DNA of 64,000 nucleotides from the NCBI RefSeq assembly GCF_009604405.1, contig NZ_WEGK01000002.1, forward strand, positions 620,001 through 684,000, written 5' to 3'. Source of the stretch: Nocardia macrotermitis (lineage in GTDB: Bacteria > Actinomycetota > Actinomycetes > Mycobacteriales > Mycobacteriaceae). The position numbers were made by a program, and so were the translations under genes. This document shows, in pieces, positions 27,590 through 40,829 of the stretch; the first letter of the stretch is position 1, and each line of letters starts with the position of its first letter. The notes under the pieces were generated by a model. The model did not search any database, was not told the DNA's origin, and saw nothing but the letters and a program-made list of their open reading frames with translations.

Positions 27590-28071
27590 GTTTTCATTGA
27601 TGGCAGAACCGCTGTTCAGGGCGTAGTTATTGAATTCCGGCGATGCTGTGAACGCGTGAACGTGCAGCGCCGCAGGCGATCTCGCGGGTAACGGGGCGGC
27701 CCCGCCACTTGACGAGTTCGGTCCGAACCGTCACGCTATTCACAACAGCGGCAGCTGTCACAGGGTCCAGGACCCGGAGTGATCAGGCAGCCGCCGACCC
27801 TGACGCAGCCAGCGAATACGGGTACGGCGCGCCGATACACCGAAGCTGGGCCTTGGTGGTACTTTGACACCCCTGCTTCGGGGGTGTACGTTTGGACTTT
27901 GCGCTGGCTGCCTCCTGTCCACACCTTTGATCGCACACTACGAAAGTTCCACCGTCAGGTGTTACTTCCGTTGTCTGCTGTATGGGGCTCGTTCGGGTTG
28001 TGACCAGCGGGAATCTCACACAACGAAGCAGACAAGCGACGGTCGCAGGCCCACCGTGCGACTCGCGTGAG
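27590..28071 (+). promoter_or_regulatory. Leader and promoter region of rpoBC
   Basis: 480 bases without a supported gene. It includes a 7-bp hairpin (ACACCCC with GGGGTGT near 27870-27892). In actinobacteria rpoB has its own promoter in such a region, which is required here because the mce operon separates it from rplJL. No single promoter could be fixed. Confidence 0.4.
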
Positions 28072-31572
<3,501 letters not shown>

Positions 31573-31693
31573 TTTTGGTCCCGTTCCCCCTGCTCACCCG
31601 GCCGCGTGCCGGGCGAGCAGGGCGGTCGGGGCACCTGTTCACGACGATTGAGAATTTGCTCGAAATCAATCCCGACAGGGGAAAGGAAGTTAC

Positions 31694-34600
31694 GTGCTAG
31701 ACGTCAACTTCTTCGATGAACTCCGGATCGGCCTCGCTACCGCCGAAGACATTCGCAACTGGTCTTTCGGTGAGGTCAAGAAGCCGGAGACCATCAACTA
31801 TCGCACGCTCAAGCCGGAGAAGGACGGCTTGTTCTGCGAGAAGATCTTCGGTCCCACCCGGGACTGGGAGTGCTACTGCGGTAAGTACAAGCGCGTCCGT
31901 TTCAAGGGCATCATCTGTGAGCGCTGTGGCGTCGAGGTGACTCGCGCCAAGGTGCGCCGTGAGCGGATGGGCCACATCGAGCTGGCCGCGCCGGTCACCC
32001 ACATCTGGTACTTCAAGGGTGTGCCCTCGCGTCTGGGCTACCTGCTGGACCTGGCCCCGAAGGATCTCGAGAAGATCATCTACTTCGCGGCCTACGTCAT
32101 CACCGCCGTCGACAACGATCTGCGCCACAACGAGCTGTCCACGCTCGAGGCGGAGATGGAGGTCGAGAAGAAGGCCGTCGCCGATCAGCGCGACGCCGAT
32201 CTCGAGGCCCGCGCCCAGAAGCTCGAGGGCGACATCGCCGAGCTCGAGGCCGAGGGCGCCAAGTCCGACGTCCGCCGCAAGGTCAAGGACGGCGGCGAGC
32301 GCGAGATGCGTCAGCTGCGCGACCGCGCCCAGCGTGAGCTGGACCGGCTGGACGAGATCTGGACCACGTTCACCAAGCTGGCTCCCAAGCAGCTGATCGT
32401 GGACGAGGTGCTGTACCGCGAGCTGCAGGACCGCTACGGCGAGTACTTCGTCGGCGCCATGGGCGCCGAGGCGATCCAGAAGCTGATGCAGGACTTCGAC
32501 ATTCCTGCCGAGGCCGAGAACCTGCGCGAGACCATTCGCACGGGTAAGGGCCAGAAGAAGCTGCGTGCGCTCAAGCGACTGAAGGTCGTCGCGGCGTTCC
32601 AGACCAACGGCAACTCGCCGATGGGCATGGTGCTGGACGCCGTTCCGGTGATTCCGCCGGAGCTGCGCCCGATGGTTCAGCTCGACGGTGGCCGTTTCGC
32701 CACCTCCGACCTGAACGACCTGTACCGCCGCGTCATCAACCGCAACAACCGGTTGAAGCGACTCATCGATCTGGGCGCGCCCGAGATCATCGTGAACAAC
32801 GAGAAGCGCATGCTTCAGGAGTCGGTCGACGCGCTGTTCGACAACGGCCGTCGCGGTCGTCCGGTCACCGGTCCCGGTAACCGCCCGCTGAAGTCCCTGA
32901 GCGATCTGCTCAAGGGTAAGCAGGGTCGTTTCCGGCAGAACCTGCTCGGTAAGCGCGTCGACTACTCGGGCCGTTCGGTCATCGTGGTCGGTCCGCAGCT
33001 CAAGCTGCATCAGTGTGGTCTGCCCAAGCTGATGGCGCTGGAGCTGTTCAAGCCGTTCGTGATGAAGCGTCTGGTGGATCTGAACCACGCGCAGAACATC
33101 AAGTCCGCCAAGCGGATGGTCGAGCGGCAGCGGCCGCAGGTGTGGGATGTCCTGGAAGAGGTCATCGCCGAGCACCCCGTGCTGCTGAACCGCGCGCCCA
33201 CCCTGCACCGGCTGGGTATCCAGGCCTTCGAACCACTTCTGGTGGAGGGCAAGGCAATTCAGCTGCACCCGCTGGTGTGTGAGGCGTTCAACGCCGACTT
33301 CGACGGTGACCAGATGGCCGTGCACCTGCCGCTGTCCGCGGAGGCGCAGGCCGAGGCCCGCATCCTGATGCTGTCCTCGAACAACATCCTGTCCCCGGCG
33401 TCGGGTCGGCCGCTGGCCATGCCCCGTCTGGACATGGTGACCGGTCTGTACTACCTGACCCGTCTGCAGGACGACGCGAAGGGCCAGTACCGGGCGGCCA
33501 CCAAGGACGCGCCCGAGCAGGGTGTGTACTCCTCGCCCGCCGAGGCGCAGATGGCCGTCGACCGCGGTGAGCTCACCGTCCGGTCGATGATCAAGGTGCG
33601 GTTGGACGATCAGCGTCCGCCGCGCGCGATCGAGGCCGAGCTGTTCCCGCAGGGTTGGCAGCCGGGCGACGCCTGGCTCGCCGACACCACGCTGGGCCGG
33701 GTGCTGTTCAACGACCTGCTCCCGGCGGACTACGCGTTCATCAACGAGCCGATGCCGAAGAAGCGGCAGGCCACGATCATCAACGATCTGGCCGAGCGCT
33801 ACCCGATGATCGTGGTCGCGCAGACCGTCGACAAGCTCAAGGACGCCGGCTTCTACTGGGCCACGCGTTCGGGTGTGACGGTCTCGATGTCGGACGTGCT
33901 GGTGCCGCCGGAGAAGGCCGACATCATGGAGCGCTACGAGGGTCTGGCCGACGGGATCGAGAAGAAGTACCAGCGTGGTGCGCTCGATCACCAGGAGCGC
34001 AACAACGCGCTGGTCAAGATCTGGCAGGAGGCCACCGAAGAGGTGGGTGCGGCGCTGCGCCGCCACTACCCGGCCGACAACCCGATCATCACGATCGTCG
34101 ACTCGGGCGCCACGGGTAACTTCACCCAGACCCGTACCCTCGCCGGTATGAAGGGCCTGGTGACGAACCCGAAGGGTGAGTTCATCCCGCGGCCGATCAA
34201 GTCCTCGTTCCGTGAGGGCCTGACGGTTCTGGAGTACTTCATCAACACCCACGGTGCGCGAAAGGGTCTGGCCGACACCGCGCTTCGTACCGCCGACTCG
34301 GGTTACCTGACCCGTCGTCTGGTGGACGTGTCGCAGGACGTCATCGTGCGCGAGACCGACTGTGGCACCGAGCGCGGCATCCTGGTCGCGATCGCGGAGA
34401 AGCAGGCCGACGGCACGATCATCCGTGACGCGCACGTCGAGACCAGCACCTACGCTCGTACGCTGGCCTCGGACGCGCTCGACGCGAACGGCAACGTCGT
34501 GGTGGAGAAGGGTCACGATCTCGGCGACCCGGCCATCGAGGCGCTGCTGGAGGCGGGTGTCACCGAGGTGAAGGTCCGCTCCGTGCTGACCTGCACCACC

Positions 34601-35656
34601 GGCACCGGCGTGTGTGCGACCTGCTATGGGCGTTCGATGGCGACCGGCAAGCTGGTCGACATCGGTGAGGCCGTCGGTATCGTCGCCGCGCAGTCCATCG
34701 GTGAGCCCGGTACCCAGCTGACCATGCGTACCTTCCACCAGGGTGGTGTCGCGGGTGACGACATCACCGGCGGTCTGCCCCGAGTGCAGGAGCTTTTCGA
34801 GGCTCGTGTGCCCAAGGGCAAGGCGCCGATCGCGGAGGTCTCGGGCCGGATCCGGCTCGAGGACGACGACCGCTTCTACAAGATCACGATCATTCCGGAC
34901 GACGGTTCGGACGAAGTGGTCTACGACAAGCTGTCGAAGCGTCAGCGGCTGCGGGTGTTCAAGCACGACGACGGCTCCGAGCGTCTGCTCGCCGACGGCG
35001 ATCACGTCGAGGTCGGCCAGCAGCTGCTGGAGGGCTCGGCCGATCCGCACGAGGTGTTGCGTGTGATGGGTCCGCGTCAGGTGCAGGTCCACCTGGTCCA
35101 CGAGGTCCAGGAGGTGTACCGGTCGCAGGGTGTGTCCATCCACGACAAGCACATCGAGGTCATCGTGCGGCAGATGCTGCGGCGCGTCACGATCATCGAT
35201 TCGGGTGCGACGGAGTTCCTGCCCGGTTCGCTGGTGGAGCGTTCGGAGTTCGAGGCGGTCAACCGTCGCGTCATGGCCGAGCACGGCGATGCCGCGTCGA
35301 CCGCGTCGGGTCGTCCGGTGCTGATGGGTATCACGAAGGCGTCGCTGGCGACCGATTCGTGGCTGTCGGCGGCCTCCTTCCAGGAGACGACTCGTGTCTT
35401 GACGGACGCGGCGATCAACTGCCGCTCCGACAAGCTGATCGGCCTGAAGGAGAACGTGATCATCGGTAAGTTGATCCCGGCCGGTACGGGCATCAACCGC
35501 TACCGCAACATCCAGGTCCAGCCGACCGAGGAGGCCCGCGCGGCCGCCTACGCGGTGCCGTCCTACGACGACACCTACTACACCCCGGAAGGCTTCGGCC
35601 AGACCACGGGTGCGGCTGTCCCGCTGGACGATTACGGGTTCAGCGACTACCGGTAA
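31694..35656 (+). CDS. rpoC: DNA-directed RNA polymerase subunit beta'
   Basis: 1320-residue beta' subunit. The N-terminal zinc ribbon is CYCG..CERCG. The catalytic Mg motif NADFDGD lies in [17 protein letters not shown]. The trigger-loop region and the second zinc site ([14 protein letters not shown]) follow, ending [15 protein letters not shown]. An actinobacterial insert rich in Glu/Lys lies at about residues 145-215. GTG at 31694 has GGAAAGGAAG upstream. The 121-base gap from rpoB and shared strand imply an operon. Confidence 0.97.
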   Translation: MLDVNFFDELRIGLATAEDIRNWSFGEVKKPETINYRTLKPEKDGLFCEKIFGPTRDWECYCGKYKRVRFKGIICERCGVEVTRAKVRRERMGHIELAAPVTHIWYFKGVPSRLGYLLDLAPKDLEKIIYFAAYVITAVDNDLRHNELSTLEAEMEVEKKAVADQRDADLEARAQKLEGDIAELEAEGAKSDVRRKVKDGGEREMRQLRDRAQRELDRLDEIWTTFTKLAPKQLIVDEVLYRELQDRYGEYFVGAMGAEAIQKLMQDFDIPAEAENLRETIRTGKGQKKLRALKRLKVVAAFQTNGNSPMGMVLDAVPVIPPELRPMVQLDGGRFATSDLNDLYRRVINRNNRLKRLIDLGAPEIIVNNEKRMLQESVDALFDNGRRGRPVTGPGNRPLKSLSDLLKGKQGRFRQNLLGKRVDYSGRSVIVVGPQLKLHQCGLPKLMALELFKPFVMKRLVDLNHAQNIKSAKRMVERQRPQVWDVLEEVIAEHPVLLNRAPTLHRLGIQAFEPLLVEGKAIQLHPLVCEAFNADFDGDQMAVHLPLSAEAQAEARILMLSSNNILSPASGRPLAMPRLDMVTGLYYLTRLQDDAKGQYRAATKDAPEQGVYSSPAEAQMAVDRGELTVRSMIKVRLDDQRPPRAIEAELFPQGWQPGDAWLADTTLGRVLFNDLLPADYAFINEPMPKKRQATIINDLAERYPMIVVAQTVDKLKDAGFYWATRSGVTVSMSDVLVPPEKADIMERYEGLADGIEKKYQRGALDHQERNNALVKIWQEATEEVGAALRRHYPADNPIITIVDSGATGNFTQTRTLAGMKGLVTNPKGEFIPRPIKSSFREGLTVLEYFINTHGARKGLADTALRTADSGYLTRRLVDVSQDVIVRETDCGTERGILVAIAEKQADGTIIRDAHVETSTYARTLASDALDANGNVVVEKGHDLGDPAIEALLEAGVTEVKVRSVLTCTTGTGVCATCYGRSMATGKLVDIGEAVGIVAAQSIGEPGTQLTMRTFHQGGVAGDDITGGLPRVQELFEARVPKGKAPIAEVSGRIRLEDDDRFYKITIIPDDGSDEVVYDKLSKRQRLRVFKHDDGSERLLADGDHVEVGQQLLEGSADPHEVLRVMGPRQVQVHLVHEVQEVYRSQGVSIHDKHIEVIVRQMLRRVTIIDSGATEFLPGSLVERSEFEAVNRRVMAEHGDAASTASGRPVLMGITKASLATDSWLSAASFQETTRVLTDAAINCRSDKLIGLKENVIIGKLIPAGTGINRYRNIQVQPTEEARAAAYAVPSYDDTYYTPEGFGQTTGAAVPLDDYGFSDYR

Positions 35657-35677
35657 TCCGGTAGGAGACAACGCAAT

Positions 35678-35712
35678 CCGCCCCGCCTCGGGTTTTCGAG
35701 GCGGGGCGGTTG
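35678..35712 (+). terminator. Terminator after rpoC
   Basis: 13-bp GC-rich stem (35678-35690 with 35697-35709), loop GGTTTT, followed by TTGTCGT. Confidence 0.88.
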
Positions 35713-35984
35713 TCGTATGTGTGGGGTGTTGGGTTGCCGGGGCGGTCGGACTGGTTCGGTATCAGATTGGTTCAGTTTCATTGTGCGCCTGTGCATTTTG
35801 GTATGGAGTCAAAGTAATCTGTTGTGCCACAACGGTATTCGAGTTACTTGTTGTGGACTGTCGTCGAGTGTGGCGGTATGCTTCGGGCGTGCCTGTCGAC
35901 ATGACGCGATCGCCTCGGGAGTTTGAGATGAACCGGCGTGAAGACTTGTTGCGGGAACTTTTTTTCGACCGGTACCCTGCTGCT

Positions 35985-36590
35985 ATGGCTGGCGTTGCGC
36001 ACCATCGACCCGAGGAACCGATTCGTTCTCGGCTGGTGTCTCTGCCGGTGCCTCCGCCCGAAGGGTTTACCGCCGCTGACCTGCCTCGACTGATAGAGGT
36101 GGTCGATGGCAGCTTCGAGTTGGAGGATGGACAAGTCGTGATGATGGCGCCAGCCGATCCATGGCATGACGAGGTCAGGGACGTGTTGAAGGCCGCCTTG
36201 CGCCGTAATGCGCCGCGGGATGTCGTGGTGCTGTCGGAAAAGTCTGTCGACCTGGGTGCATCTGCGCCCGAACCGGACGTTCTCGTGGTGTTCCGCGCGT
36301 CCTTCGGACCGCATACATCGGTCTACCGCCCTGCCGATGTGCATCTCGCCATCGAGATCGTTTCACCCAGTACGAAGACCAAGGACCGCAAATTGCGGCC
36401 GGTGCAATATGCCGAAGCGGGTATCGAGAACTTCTGGCGTGTCGAGAACGAGAACGATGAGATGGCCGTCTACACCTTCGAGTTGCTTCCCGAGGGCGGT
36501 GCTTATGCGCCCAGTGGTGTCTTCCGCAAGCATCTGCGCATTGATCGTCCGTTCGCGATGGATGTCGAGCTGCCCGAGATCACCTGGTGA
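35985..36590 (+). CDS. Uma2 family endonuclease-like protein
   Basis: About 201 residues from ATG 35985; an in-frame ATG at 35928 with GGGAG seven bases upstream would add 19. The Uma2 (DUF820) PD-(D/E)XK pattern is visible: FTAADLPRLIEVVDGSFELEDG, then EPDVLVVF with the catalytic Asp, then HLAIEIVSPSTKTKDRKLRP with the E-x-V and Lys. Such proteins are abundant in Nocardia and often near mobile regions; the biological role is unknown. The area is lower in GC than its neighbours. Confidence 0.8.
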   Translation: MAGVAHHRPEEPIRSRLVSLPVPPPEGFTAADLPRLIEVVDGSFELEDGQVVMMAPADPWHDEVRDVLKAALRRNAPRDVVVLSEKSVDLGASAPEPDVLVVFRASFGPHTSVYRPADVHLAIEIVSPSTKTKDRKLRPVQYAEAGIENFWRVENENDEMAVYTFELLPEGGAYAPSGVFRKHLRIDRPFAMDVELPEITW

Positions 36591-36786
36591 TCCGTATCGC
36601 GTGATCAACGGTCCTGATGGGGTGGTCGAGGTCATCGTCAGCACGGTCCCTGGTAGGTGTCGTGGACCTGCTCGGTCGCTGAATTCTGTTGATAGCCAGG
36701 GTATCTCGGTGTTCGGTTCGTGTTCGTGGTGGACCGGTTTCGGGTGAGGTGTTGGGAGGTTTATCAGCTCGGTGGGGAATATTCGC

Positions 36787-36815
36787 TTTCGGTGGGTGTT
36801 CGGTGGTGTTACCTT
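36787..36815 (+). promoter_or_regulatory. Candidate promoter of the 37-codon ORF
   Basis: TTTCGG (36787-36792) and TACCTT (36810-36815) with a 17-base spacer, 34 bases upstream of the ORF. Confidence 0.4.
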
Positions 36816-36848
36816 CGAGAGGTATCGAGATCGGCGGGAGGAGTGATC

Positions 36849-36962
36849 ATGGGGCGCAAGGGGTTCGGGCGTGAGGCGTTCGAGTGTGTTCTGGAACATG
36901 AACCTGCGCAGGGGGTTTCGGTGCATCATCGGGATTCGGAGGATGAATCCGGCACGGCGTGA
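36849..36962 (+). CDS. 37-residue His/Glu-rich small protein
   Basis: ATG 36849 follows GGGAGGAG at an ideal distance, with a candidate promoter upstream and an intrinsic terminator downstream, so it looks like a complete unit. The product begins MGRKGFGREAFECVLEHEPA and ends DSEDESGTA, with three His and six Glu among 37 residues. GC at third positions is about 65%, below the window's typical level, fitting a transferred patch. No family was recognised. The next genes are tRNA-His and two tRNA-Glu. Confidence 0.45.
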   Translation: MGRKGFGREAFECVLEHEPAQGVSVHHRDSEDESGTA

Positions 36963-36977
36963 ACAGGTTTGTGTCGT

Positions 36978-37025
36978 ATGGGTCGCTCCGGAGGTGAAAC
37001 TGCCGGGGGCGGCCCATTTTTCGTT
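36978..37025 (+). terminator. Intrinsic terminator between the small ORF and the tRNA array
   Basis: ATGGGTCGC (36978-36986) pairs GCGGCCCAT (37009-37017) with one G-T and an inner CCGG stem, followed by TTTTTCGTTTTCG. Confidence 0.65.
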
Positions 37026-37038
37026 TTCGTGCAGACGT

Positions 37039-37113
37039 GCTGGGTGGAGCCGAAGAGGACGAGGCATCAGTTTGTGGTACTGATTTCAGCGGGTTCGAGT
37101 CCCGTCACCCAGC
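37039..37113 (+). tRNA. tRNA-His (GTG), atypical
   Basis: Acceptor CTGGGTG (37040-37046) pairs CACCCAG (37106-37112), and G at 37039 opposes C 37113, the G-1:C73 identity pair of tRNA-His. The D-stem GCC/GGC is short. The anticodon stem TCAGT/ACTGA encloses TTGTGGT, giving GTG. The T-arm is GCGGG-TTCGAGT-CCCGT. Position 8 is G rather than the usual T. Confidence 0.65.
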
Positions 37114-37116
37114 CTC

Positions 37117-37192
37117 GGCGCAGTTGCTCTGCTGGTATGGGCGGCCTGACTTTCATTCAGGACATCCGCCGGTTCGATTCCGGCCTGCGTCA
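37117..37192 (+). tRNA. tRNA-Glu (TTC), atypical
   Basis: Acceptor GGCGCAG (37117-37123) pairs CTGCGTC (37185-37191). D-stem is GCTC/GGGC, anticodon stem CCTGA/TCAGG with loop CTTTCAT (TTC), T-arm GCCGG-TTCGATT-CCGGC, discriminator A. Two bases instead of one separate D- and anticodon stems. It starts three bases after tRNA-His. Confidence 0.62.
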
Positions 37193-37195
37193 CAC

Positions 37196-37267
37196 GGCCC
37201 CGTGCTCTGTCGGCCGGGCACCCTGACTCTCGATCAGGGCTACGCGGGTTCGATTCCCGCCGGGTCA
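37196..37267 (+). tRNA. tRNA-Glu (CTC)-like, degenerate acceptor
   Basis: Anticodon stem CCTGA/TCAGG with loop CTCTCGA (CTC), D-stem GCTC/GGGC, T-arm GCGGG-TTCGATT-CCCGC. The 5' acceptor GGCCCCG faces CGGGTC, one G short of full pairing, and the 8-9 linker is one base short. It begins three bases after the previous tRNA. It may be a pseudo-tRNA or an array-type tRNA. Confidence 0.5.
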
Positions 37268-37353
37268 CGGGGTGGTCTGCTGCCGCCCATGGACAACGCT
37301 TCCCGGAGGCTGTATGAAAAGTAGAACGTGTTTCACTTGGGATGGGAGTAGTT

Positions 37354-37821
37354 GTGGACGGTGCGCTGGGTGAGCTGGTGTGGGGTGGGTTTCAGAAGTT
37401 GGGGTTCATTCAGTACGCGGGGATGGAGAATGTGGAGTATCGGGAGGGGTGCAATGTGGTGCAGATGGCGCCGCGAGGGGAGCATCTGAATCACAACGGG
37501 GATCTGCATGCGGCGATGCTGTTCGGGTTGGCGGAGACCGCGGCGATGGGGGCGTCGATTTCCGGGATCGTGGATCTGATGGGGGACGCGTTCATCGTGG
37601 CGCGGGACGGGCGGATCGAGTATCTGGCGCGGGCCAAAGGGGAAGCGGGGCCGATTCGCGCGACCTCGGAGTTGAGTGCCGAAGTGTTGAGCGGGATGCG
37701 CGCGGACATCCTGGCGGGGACGCCGGTCGAGTTGCAGGTGCCGGTGGATATCACCGACAACACCGGAAAGTCCGTTGCCGCAGCGACTTTCACCGCTGTC
37801 ATCCGGCCGCGGCGTAAGTAG
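37354..37821 (+). CDS. DUF4442/PaaI-type hot-dog thioesterase
   Basis: About 155 residues with a hot-dog fold: NVVQMAPRGEHLNHNGDLHA, then AAMLFGLAETAAMGASIS, and paired strands to FTAVIRPRRK. The family usually hydrolyses acyl-CoA thioesters; the substrate is unknown. GTG at 37354 has GGGAG six bases upstream; ATG 37342 is the alternative. It lies downstream of the tRNA array. Confidence 0.75.
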   Translation: MDGALGELVWGGFQKLGFIQYAGMENVEYREGCNVVQMAPRGEHLNHNGDLHAAMLFGLAETAAMGASISGIVDLMGDAFIVARDGRIEYLARAKGEAGPIRATSELSAEVLSGMRADILAGTPVELQVPVDITDNTGKSVAAATFTAVIRPRRK

Positions 37822-37868
37822 GGAAAATCGTTCGGGGGATCGGCGAGGTCACGCTACTGTCGGTCGGT

Positions 37869-38534
37869 ATGGCATCGAAGGTTTTTCGTCGCGTACTTCG
37901 AGTGGCGGGGTTGTCCTGCGCGGCGGCGCTAGCGCTGAGTGGCTGCCGGGGCGGTGATGAACGGCCGGACTACGATCCGGCCGCGCCGGCCGATCCGGGG
38001 CTGGTGGTCGCGCGAGTCGATCACTCGCCGTTGGCGTTCACCATGAAGACCAGGCGCGGCGAACGCCTCGATCCGGTGCAGACCTGGCAGGAGGACAACT
38101 GTTCCCTGGTGGGCTCAGGATTCCGTACGGCCACGGACACGGTGCTGTTGGGCATCCAGGTCGTCCCGGACGACTGCAAGCCCGGGAACGAGCCGGGTAA
38201 CGCCAGGCACGGCCACTATCGCTCGCTCGACGACGCGGCCGCGATATTCGGCGCCGACGCGGCCGCGATATTCGGCGCCGACGCGGCCGCGATATTCGGC
38301 GCCGACGCGATCCACGTCGATCGGACGAACACCGCCCTGGGACCCGCGGACCTGTTCACGCAGGCCTACTACGAGTGCACGAATTCCTGCCGCCACTACC
38401 GGGAGCCGGTGGCGATCATCGAACTCACCGCTCCGGCGGACGCGCGGTACCACAACCTGATGGTGTACTCGCCGTATGGACGGCTCACCACGAAACAGCT
38501 GATGGGATACCTGAAACTGCTCGGCACACCGTGA
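37869..38534 (+). CDS. Putative lipoprotein with 8-residue tandem repeat
   Basis: 221 residues. The lipobox LSGC (Cys 26) predicts a membrane-anchored exported lipoprotein. Residues 122-145 are three exact copies of DAAAIFGA, encoded by a perfect 24-bp tandem repeat, followed by another DA. The rest has paired cysteines (CSL, CKP, CTNSC) and IIELTAPADARYHN. No family was recognised. Repeat number probably varies between strains. Confidence 0.7.
   Translation: MASKVFRRVLRVAGLSCAAALALSGCRGGDERPDYDPAAPADPGLVVARVDHSPLAFTMKTRRGERLDPVQTWQEDNCSLVGSGFRTATDTVLLGIQVVPDDCKPGNEPGNARHGHYRSLDDAAAIFGADAAAIFGADAAAIFGADAIHVDRTNTALGPADLFTQAYYECTNSCRHYREPVAIIELTAPADARYHNLMVYSPYGRLTTKQLMGYLKLLGTP
38232..38303 (+). 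repeat. 24-bp perfect tandem repeat, three copies (coding)
   Basis: The unit GACGCGGCCGCGATATTCGG plus CGCC repeats exactly at 38232, 38256 and 38280, with a partial fourth. The length is a multiple of three, so copy changes keep frame. Confidence 0.97.
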
Positions 38535-38546
38535 GAATCGAATCGG

Positions 38547-39521
38547 CTAGTGCGCCCGGCGTTTACGCGGCTTCAGCCGGAGGTTGGGCAGCGGCGGCGC
38601 CGGAATGCGTTGCTCCGCAGGATGTCCCGCGATACCCGCGAAACGGCTGAGATCCCTTGTCTCCCAATCGTTTCGGGCCTGCTGGATCTCATCGTGACTG
38701 CGGGCCACGAAATTCCACCACATCACCAGATCCGTGCCGAAGGGCTCGCCGCCGATCAGGATCGCATGGGCTCCGGTCGGCGTGGTGAGCGTCAGTTCGG
38801 CGCGATCGCTGCCCAGGTAGAGCAGCGGTCCGGCGGGCGCGGGGACGCCCGCCGCGGTCAGTTCGCCGTCGACGACCAGCAGTGCGTGCTCGAATTCCGT
38901 TGTCAGCGGCAGATTCACCGTGCTGCCGGGTTCCAGCCGCAGATCCGCGCCCACGATCGGGGTGTAAACCGTTGCGGGGGAACGCATTCCGGCCAACGTC
39001 CCGATCAGTACGGTGGCGCGCAGGCCGGGCAACTCCACGACGGGCAGTTCCCGATGCTGCTCGAAATGCGGTGGGATCTCGCGGTCGCCGTCGGGCAGGG
39101 CGATCCAGAACTGGATGCCGTGTCCGGCGGGCGCGCCCGGCACTGTGTACTCCGAATGCGCGATGCCGTGCCCGGAGGTCATCAGATTCAGCTGCCCGGG
39201 TTCGATCTCGACATCGGAGCCGATACTGTCCCGATGCCGGATCCTGCCCTCGAACGGCCAGGTCACGGTCTGCAAGCCGATGTGCGGATGCGGATCGATA
39301 TCCGGCGGCAGATCCGGACTCGGCGCGGTGGAGCCGAAATGGTCGAGGAAGCACCAGGCGCCGACGGTCGGCAGATCCCGCTGCGGCAGCACGCGATGCA
39401 CGGTCACGCCGCGCACGCCGCCCAGCGGCACCTCCCGGGACGGGTAGCTGTCGGTTCGCGGTCCGGGGCCGGGGGTGGCCTCGCAGATCGCCGCCTCGGG
39501 ATGCTCCTCGAGGTCACTCAC
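38547..39521 (-). CDS. Pirin family protein
   Basis: 324-residue bicupin. The N-terminal cupin has DPHPHIGLQTVTW and the DSIGSDVEIEPGQLNLMTSG segment, with HGIAHSEY; pirins bind a metal through three His and one Glu here. Some have quercetinase activity, others are redox-sensing cofactors. It overlaps the GNAT gene by four bases (ATGA), so the two are translated together. Confidence 0.9.
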   Translation of the reverse strand: MSDLEEHPEAAICEATPGPGPRTDSYPSREVPLGGVRGVTVHRVLPQRDLPTVGAWCFLDHFGSTAPSPDLPPDIDPHPHIGLQTVTWPFEGRIRHRDSIGSDVEIEPGQLNLMTSGHGIAHSEYTVPGAPAGHGIQFWIALPDGDREIPPHFEQHRELPVVELPGLRATVLIGTLAGMRSPATVYTPIVGADLRLEPGSTVNLPLTTEFEHALLVVDGELTAAGVPAPAGPLLYLGSDRAELTLTTPTGAHAILIGGEPFGTDLVMWWNFVARSHDEIQQARNDWETRDLSRFAGIAGHPAEQRIPAPPLPNLRLKPRKRRAH

Positions 39522-39829
39522 CGTTGAATACCTTTTCCGACCACGTGATCATCATATTCCGGGTGCTTGTCCAGCCAGCTCTTGATGAACGGGCAGCGCG
39601 GCACGATGGTCCGCTCGCGCGCGATGACGTCCTCGATCGCGGCCTTGGCCAGCACGCCACCGAGGCCCTTGCCCGCGTATTCGGTGTCGACCTCGGTGTG
39701 GATGAACACCGTGTCGTTCTCCCGCTCGCGGTATTCGGCGAATCCGGCCAGCTTGTCCTGGTACCAGATCTCGTAGCGCAACTGCGCATCGTTGCGGACA
39801 ACCGAAGACGGTGTCGTCTGCTCGCTCAC
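39518..39829 (-). CDS. GNAT-like N-acetyltransferase (YjdJ type)
   Basis: 103-residue minimal GCN5-related domain (PF14542-like). It shows AGFAEYRERENDTVFIHTEV, the acetyl-CoA loop YAGKGLGGVLAKAAIED, and RCPFIKSWLDKHPEYDD at the end. The substrate is unknown. It lies between the AhpD-like gene, which ends at its start, and pirin, so it is the middle of a three-gene operon. Confidence 0.85.
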   Translation of the reverse strand: MSEQTTPSSVVRNDAQLRYEIWYQDKLAGFAEYRERENDTVFIHTEVDTEYAGKGLGGVLAKAAIEDVIARERTIVPRCPFIKSWLDKHPEYDDHVVGKGIQR

Positions 39830-40306
39830 TCAGTTCTCCTTCCGCACTCGCACCGGATGCCTGCTCATGATCGACACGCGATTGAAGGCACCGATGGTCG
39901 TCGCGGCCCAGATGACGACGGATACTTGGTCGTCCGACATATGTTGCCGCGCAAGAGCATACTCACGCGTCAGGGTTTCCTCATCCGGGAGCGTGGTGGT
40001 CGTCTCGGCCAGGACGAGGGCGGCTCGTTGCAGTGGGGTGAACAGGTCGCTGCGCCGCCAGGCGGGCAGCACGTCGAGTTGCTGCTGGGTTACTCCGGCC
40101 TCGATCGCGGCGCGGGTGTGCAGGTTCAGGCAGAACGGGCAGCCGTTGATCTGGGAGACGCGGACGTTCACCAGCTCCATCACGTCGCGGTGCAGGCCCG
40201 CGGCTTCGGCGGCGTGCTGCACGGCGACGGCCACCGCGCTGAACGCGTGGAACGGCTCGGGGGTCTGTTTATCGATCCAGATGCGGGCGTCGGGTGGAGG
40301 TTGCAT
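39830..40306 (-). CDS. Carboxymuconolactone decarboxylase/AhpD-like protein
   Basis: 158 residues with the CxxC redox motif in NGCPFCLNLHTRAAIEAGV. This places it in the AhpD-like alkylhydroperoxidase family, which reduces peroxides or relays electrons. It is first in the AhpD-GNAT-pirin operon and directly downstream of the MarR gene on the same strand, suggesting a redox-response unit. Confidence 0.87.
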   Translation of the reverse strand: MQPPPDARIWIDKQTPEPFHAFSAVAVAVQHAAEAAGLHRDVMELVNVRVSQINGCPFCLNLHTRAAIEAGVTQQQLDVLPAWRRSDLFTPLQRAALVLAETTTTLPDEETLTREYALARQHMSDDQVSVVIWAATTIGAFNRVSIMSRHPVRVRKEN

Positions 40307-40345
40307 AGCGATCGAATCGTAACCGCGCCCGGTGTGCGGCGCTCG

Positions 40346-40810
40346 TCAGCGTTCGCCGCGGAGTTTGCGGCCGACCGCGCCCAGGCCGTCGGCGATGGCG
40401 GTGAGTTGGTCGGGGGTGAGGGGATCCAGGAACAGCTCGCGGACCGCGGCGACGTGGCCGGGGGCCGCTTCCTCGAGGGTGTACTGCCCGGCGTCGGTGA
40501 GCACGGCGTAGACCGCGCGCATATCGCTCGGACAGGAGCGGCGGCGGACCAGTCCGGCCTGTTCGAGGCGGTCGATCTGGTAGGTGAGTTTGCTCTTGGA
40601 GTCCAGCAGGGCGTCGGCGAGTTCGGTCATGCGCAGTTCGTGGTCGGGGGCGGCGGACAGGCGGACCAGGATCTCGTATTGCAGGTGGGACAGCCCCGAA
40701 TCGCGTTCGAGTTGTTGGTCGAGGCGGCGCGAGAGCATGCCGGTGACGGTGAGGAAGGCCAGCCAGGCACGCTGCTCATGCTCGTCGAGCCAGCGTGGGC
40801 CGTTCATCAT
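40346..40810 (-). CDS. MarR family transcriptional regulator
   Basis: 154-residue winged-helix repressor: GLSHLQYEILVRLSAAPDHE, recognition region MTELADALLDSKSKLTYQID, and wing RRRSCPSDMRAVYAVLTDAG. It is divergent from ribA. Two related palindromes in the 134-base intergenic region are probable operators. It likely controls itself, the AhpD operon and ribA. Confidence 0.9.
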   Translation of the reverse strand: MMNGPRWLDEHEQRAWLAFLTVTGMLSRRLDQQLERDSGLSHLQYEILVRLSAAPDHELRMTELADALLDSKSKLTYQIDRLEQAGLVRRRSCPSDMRAVYAVLTDAGQYTLEEAAPGHVAAVRELFLDPLTPDQLTAIADGLGAVGRKLRGER

Positions 40811-40829
40811 CCCAGGTTACCGTCTGTCG

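Noticed and set aside
31697..35671. 1324-residue open frame antisense to rpoC
   Set aside because: It is the mirror of a GC-rich coding strand; rpoC on the plus strand is fully conserved and the antisense product has no recognisable domain.
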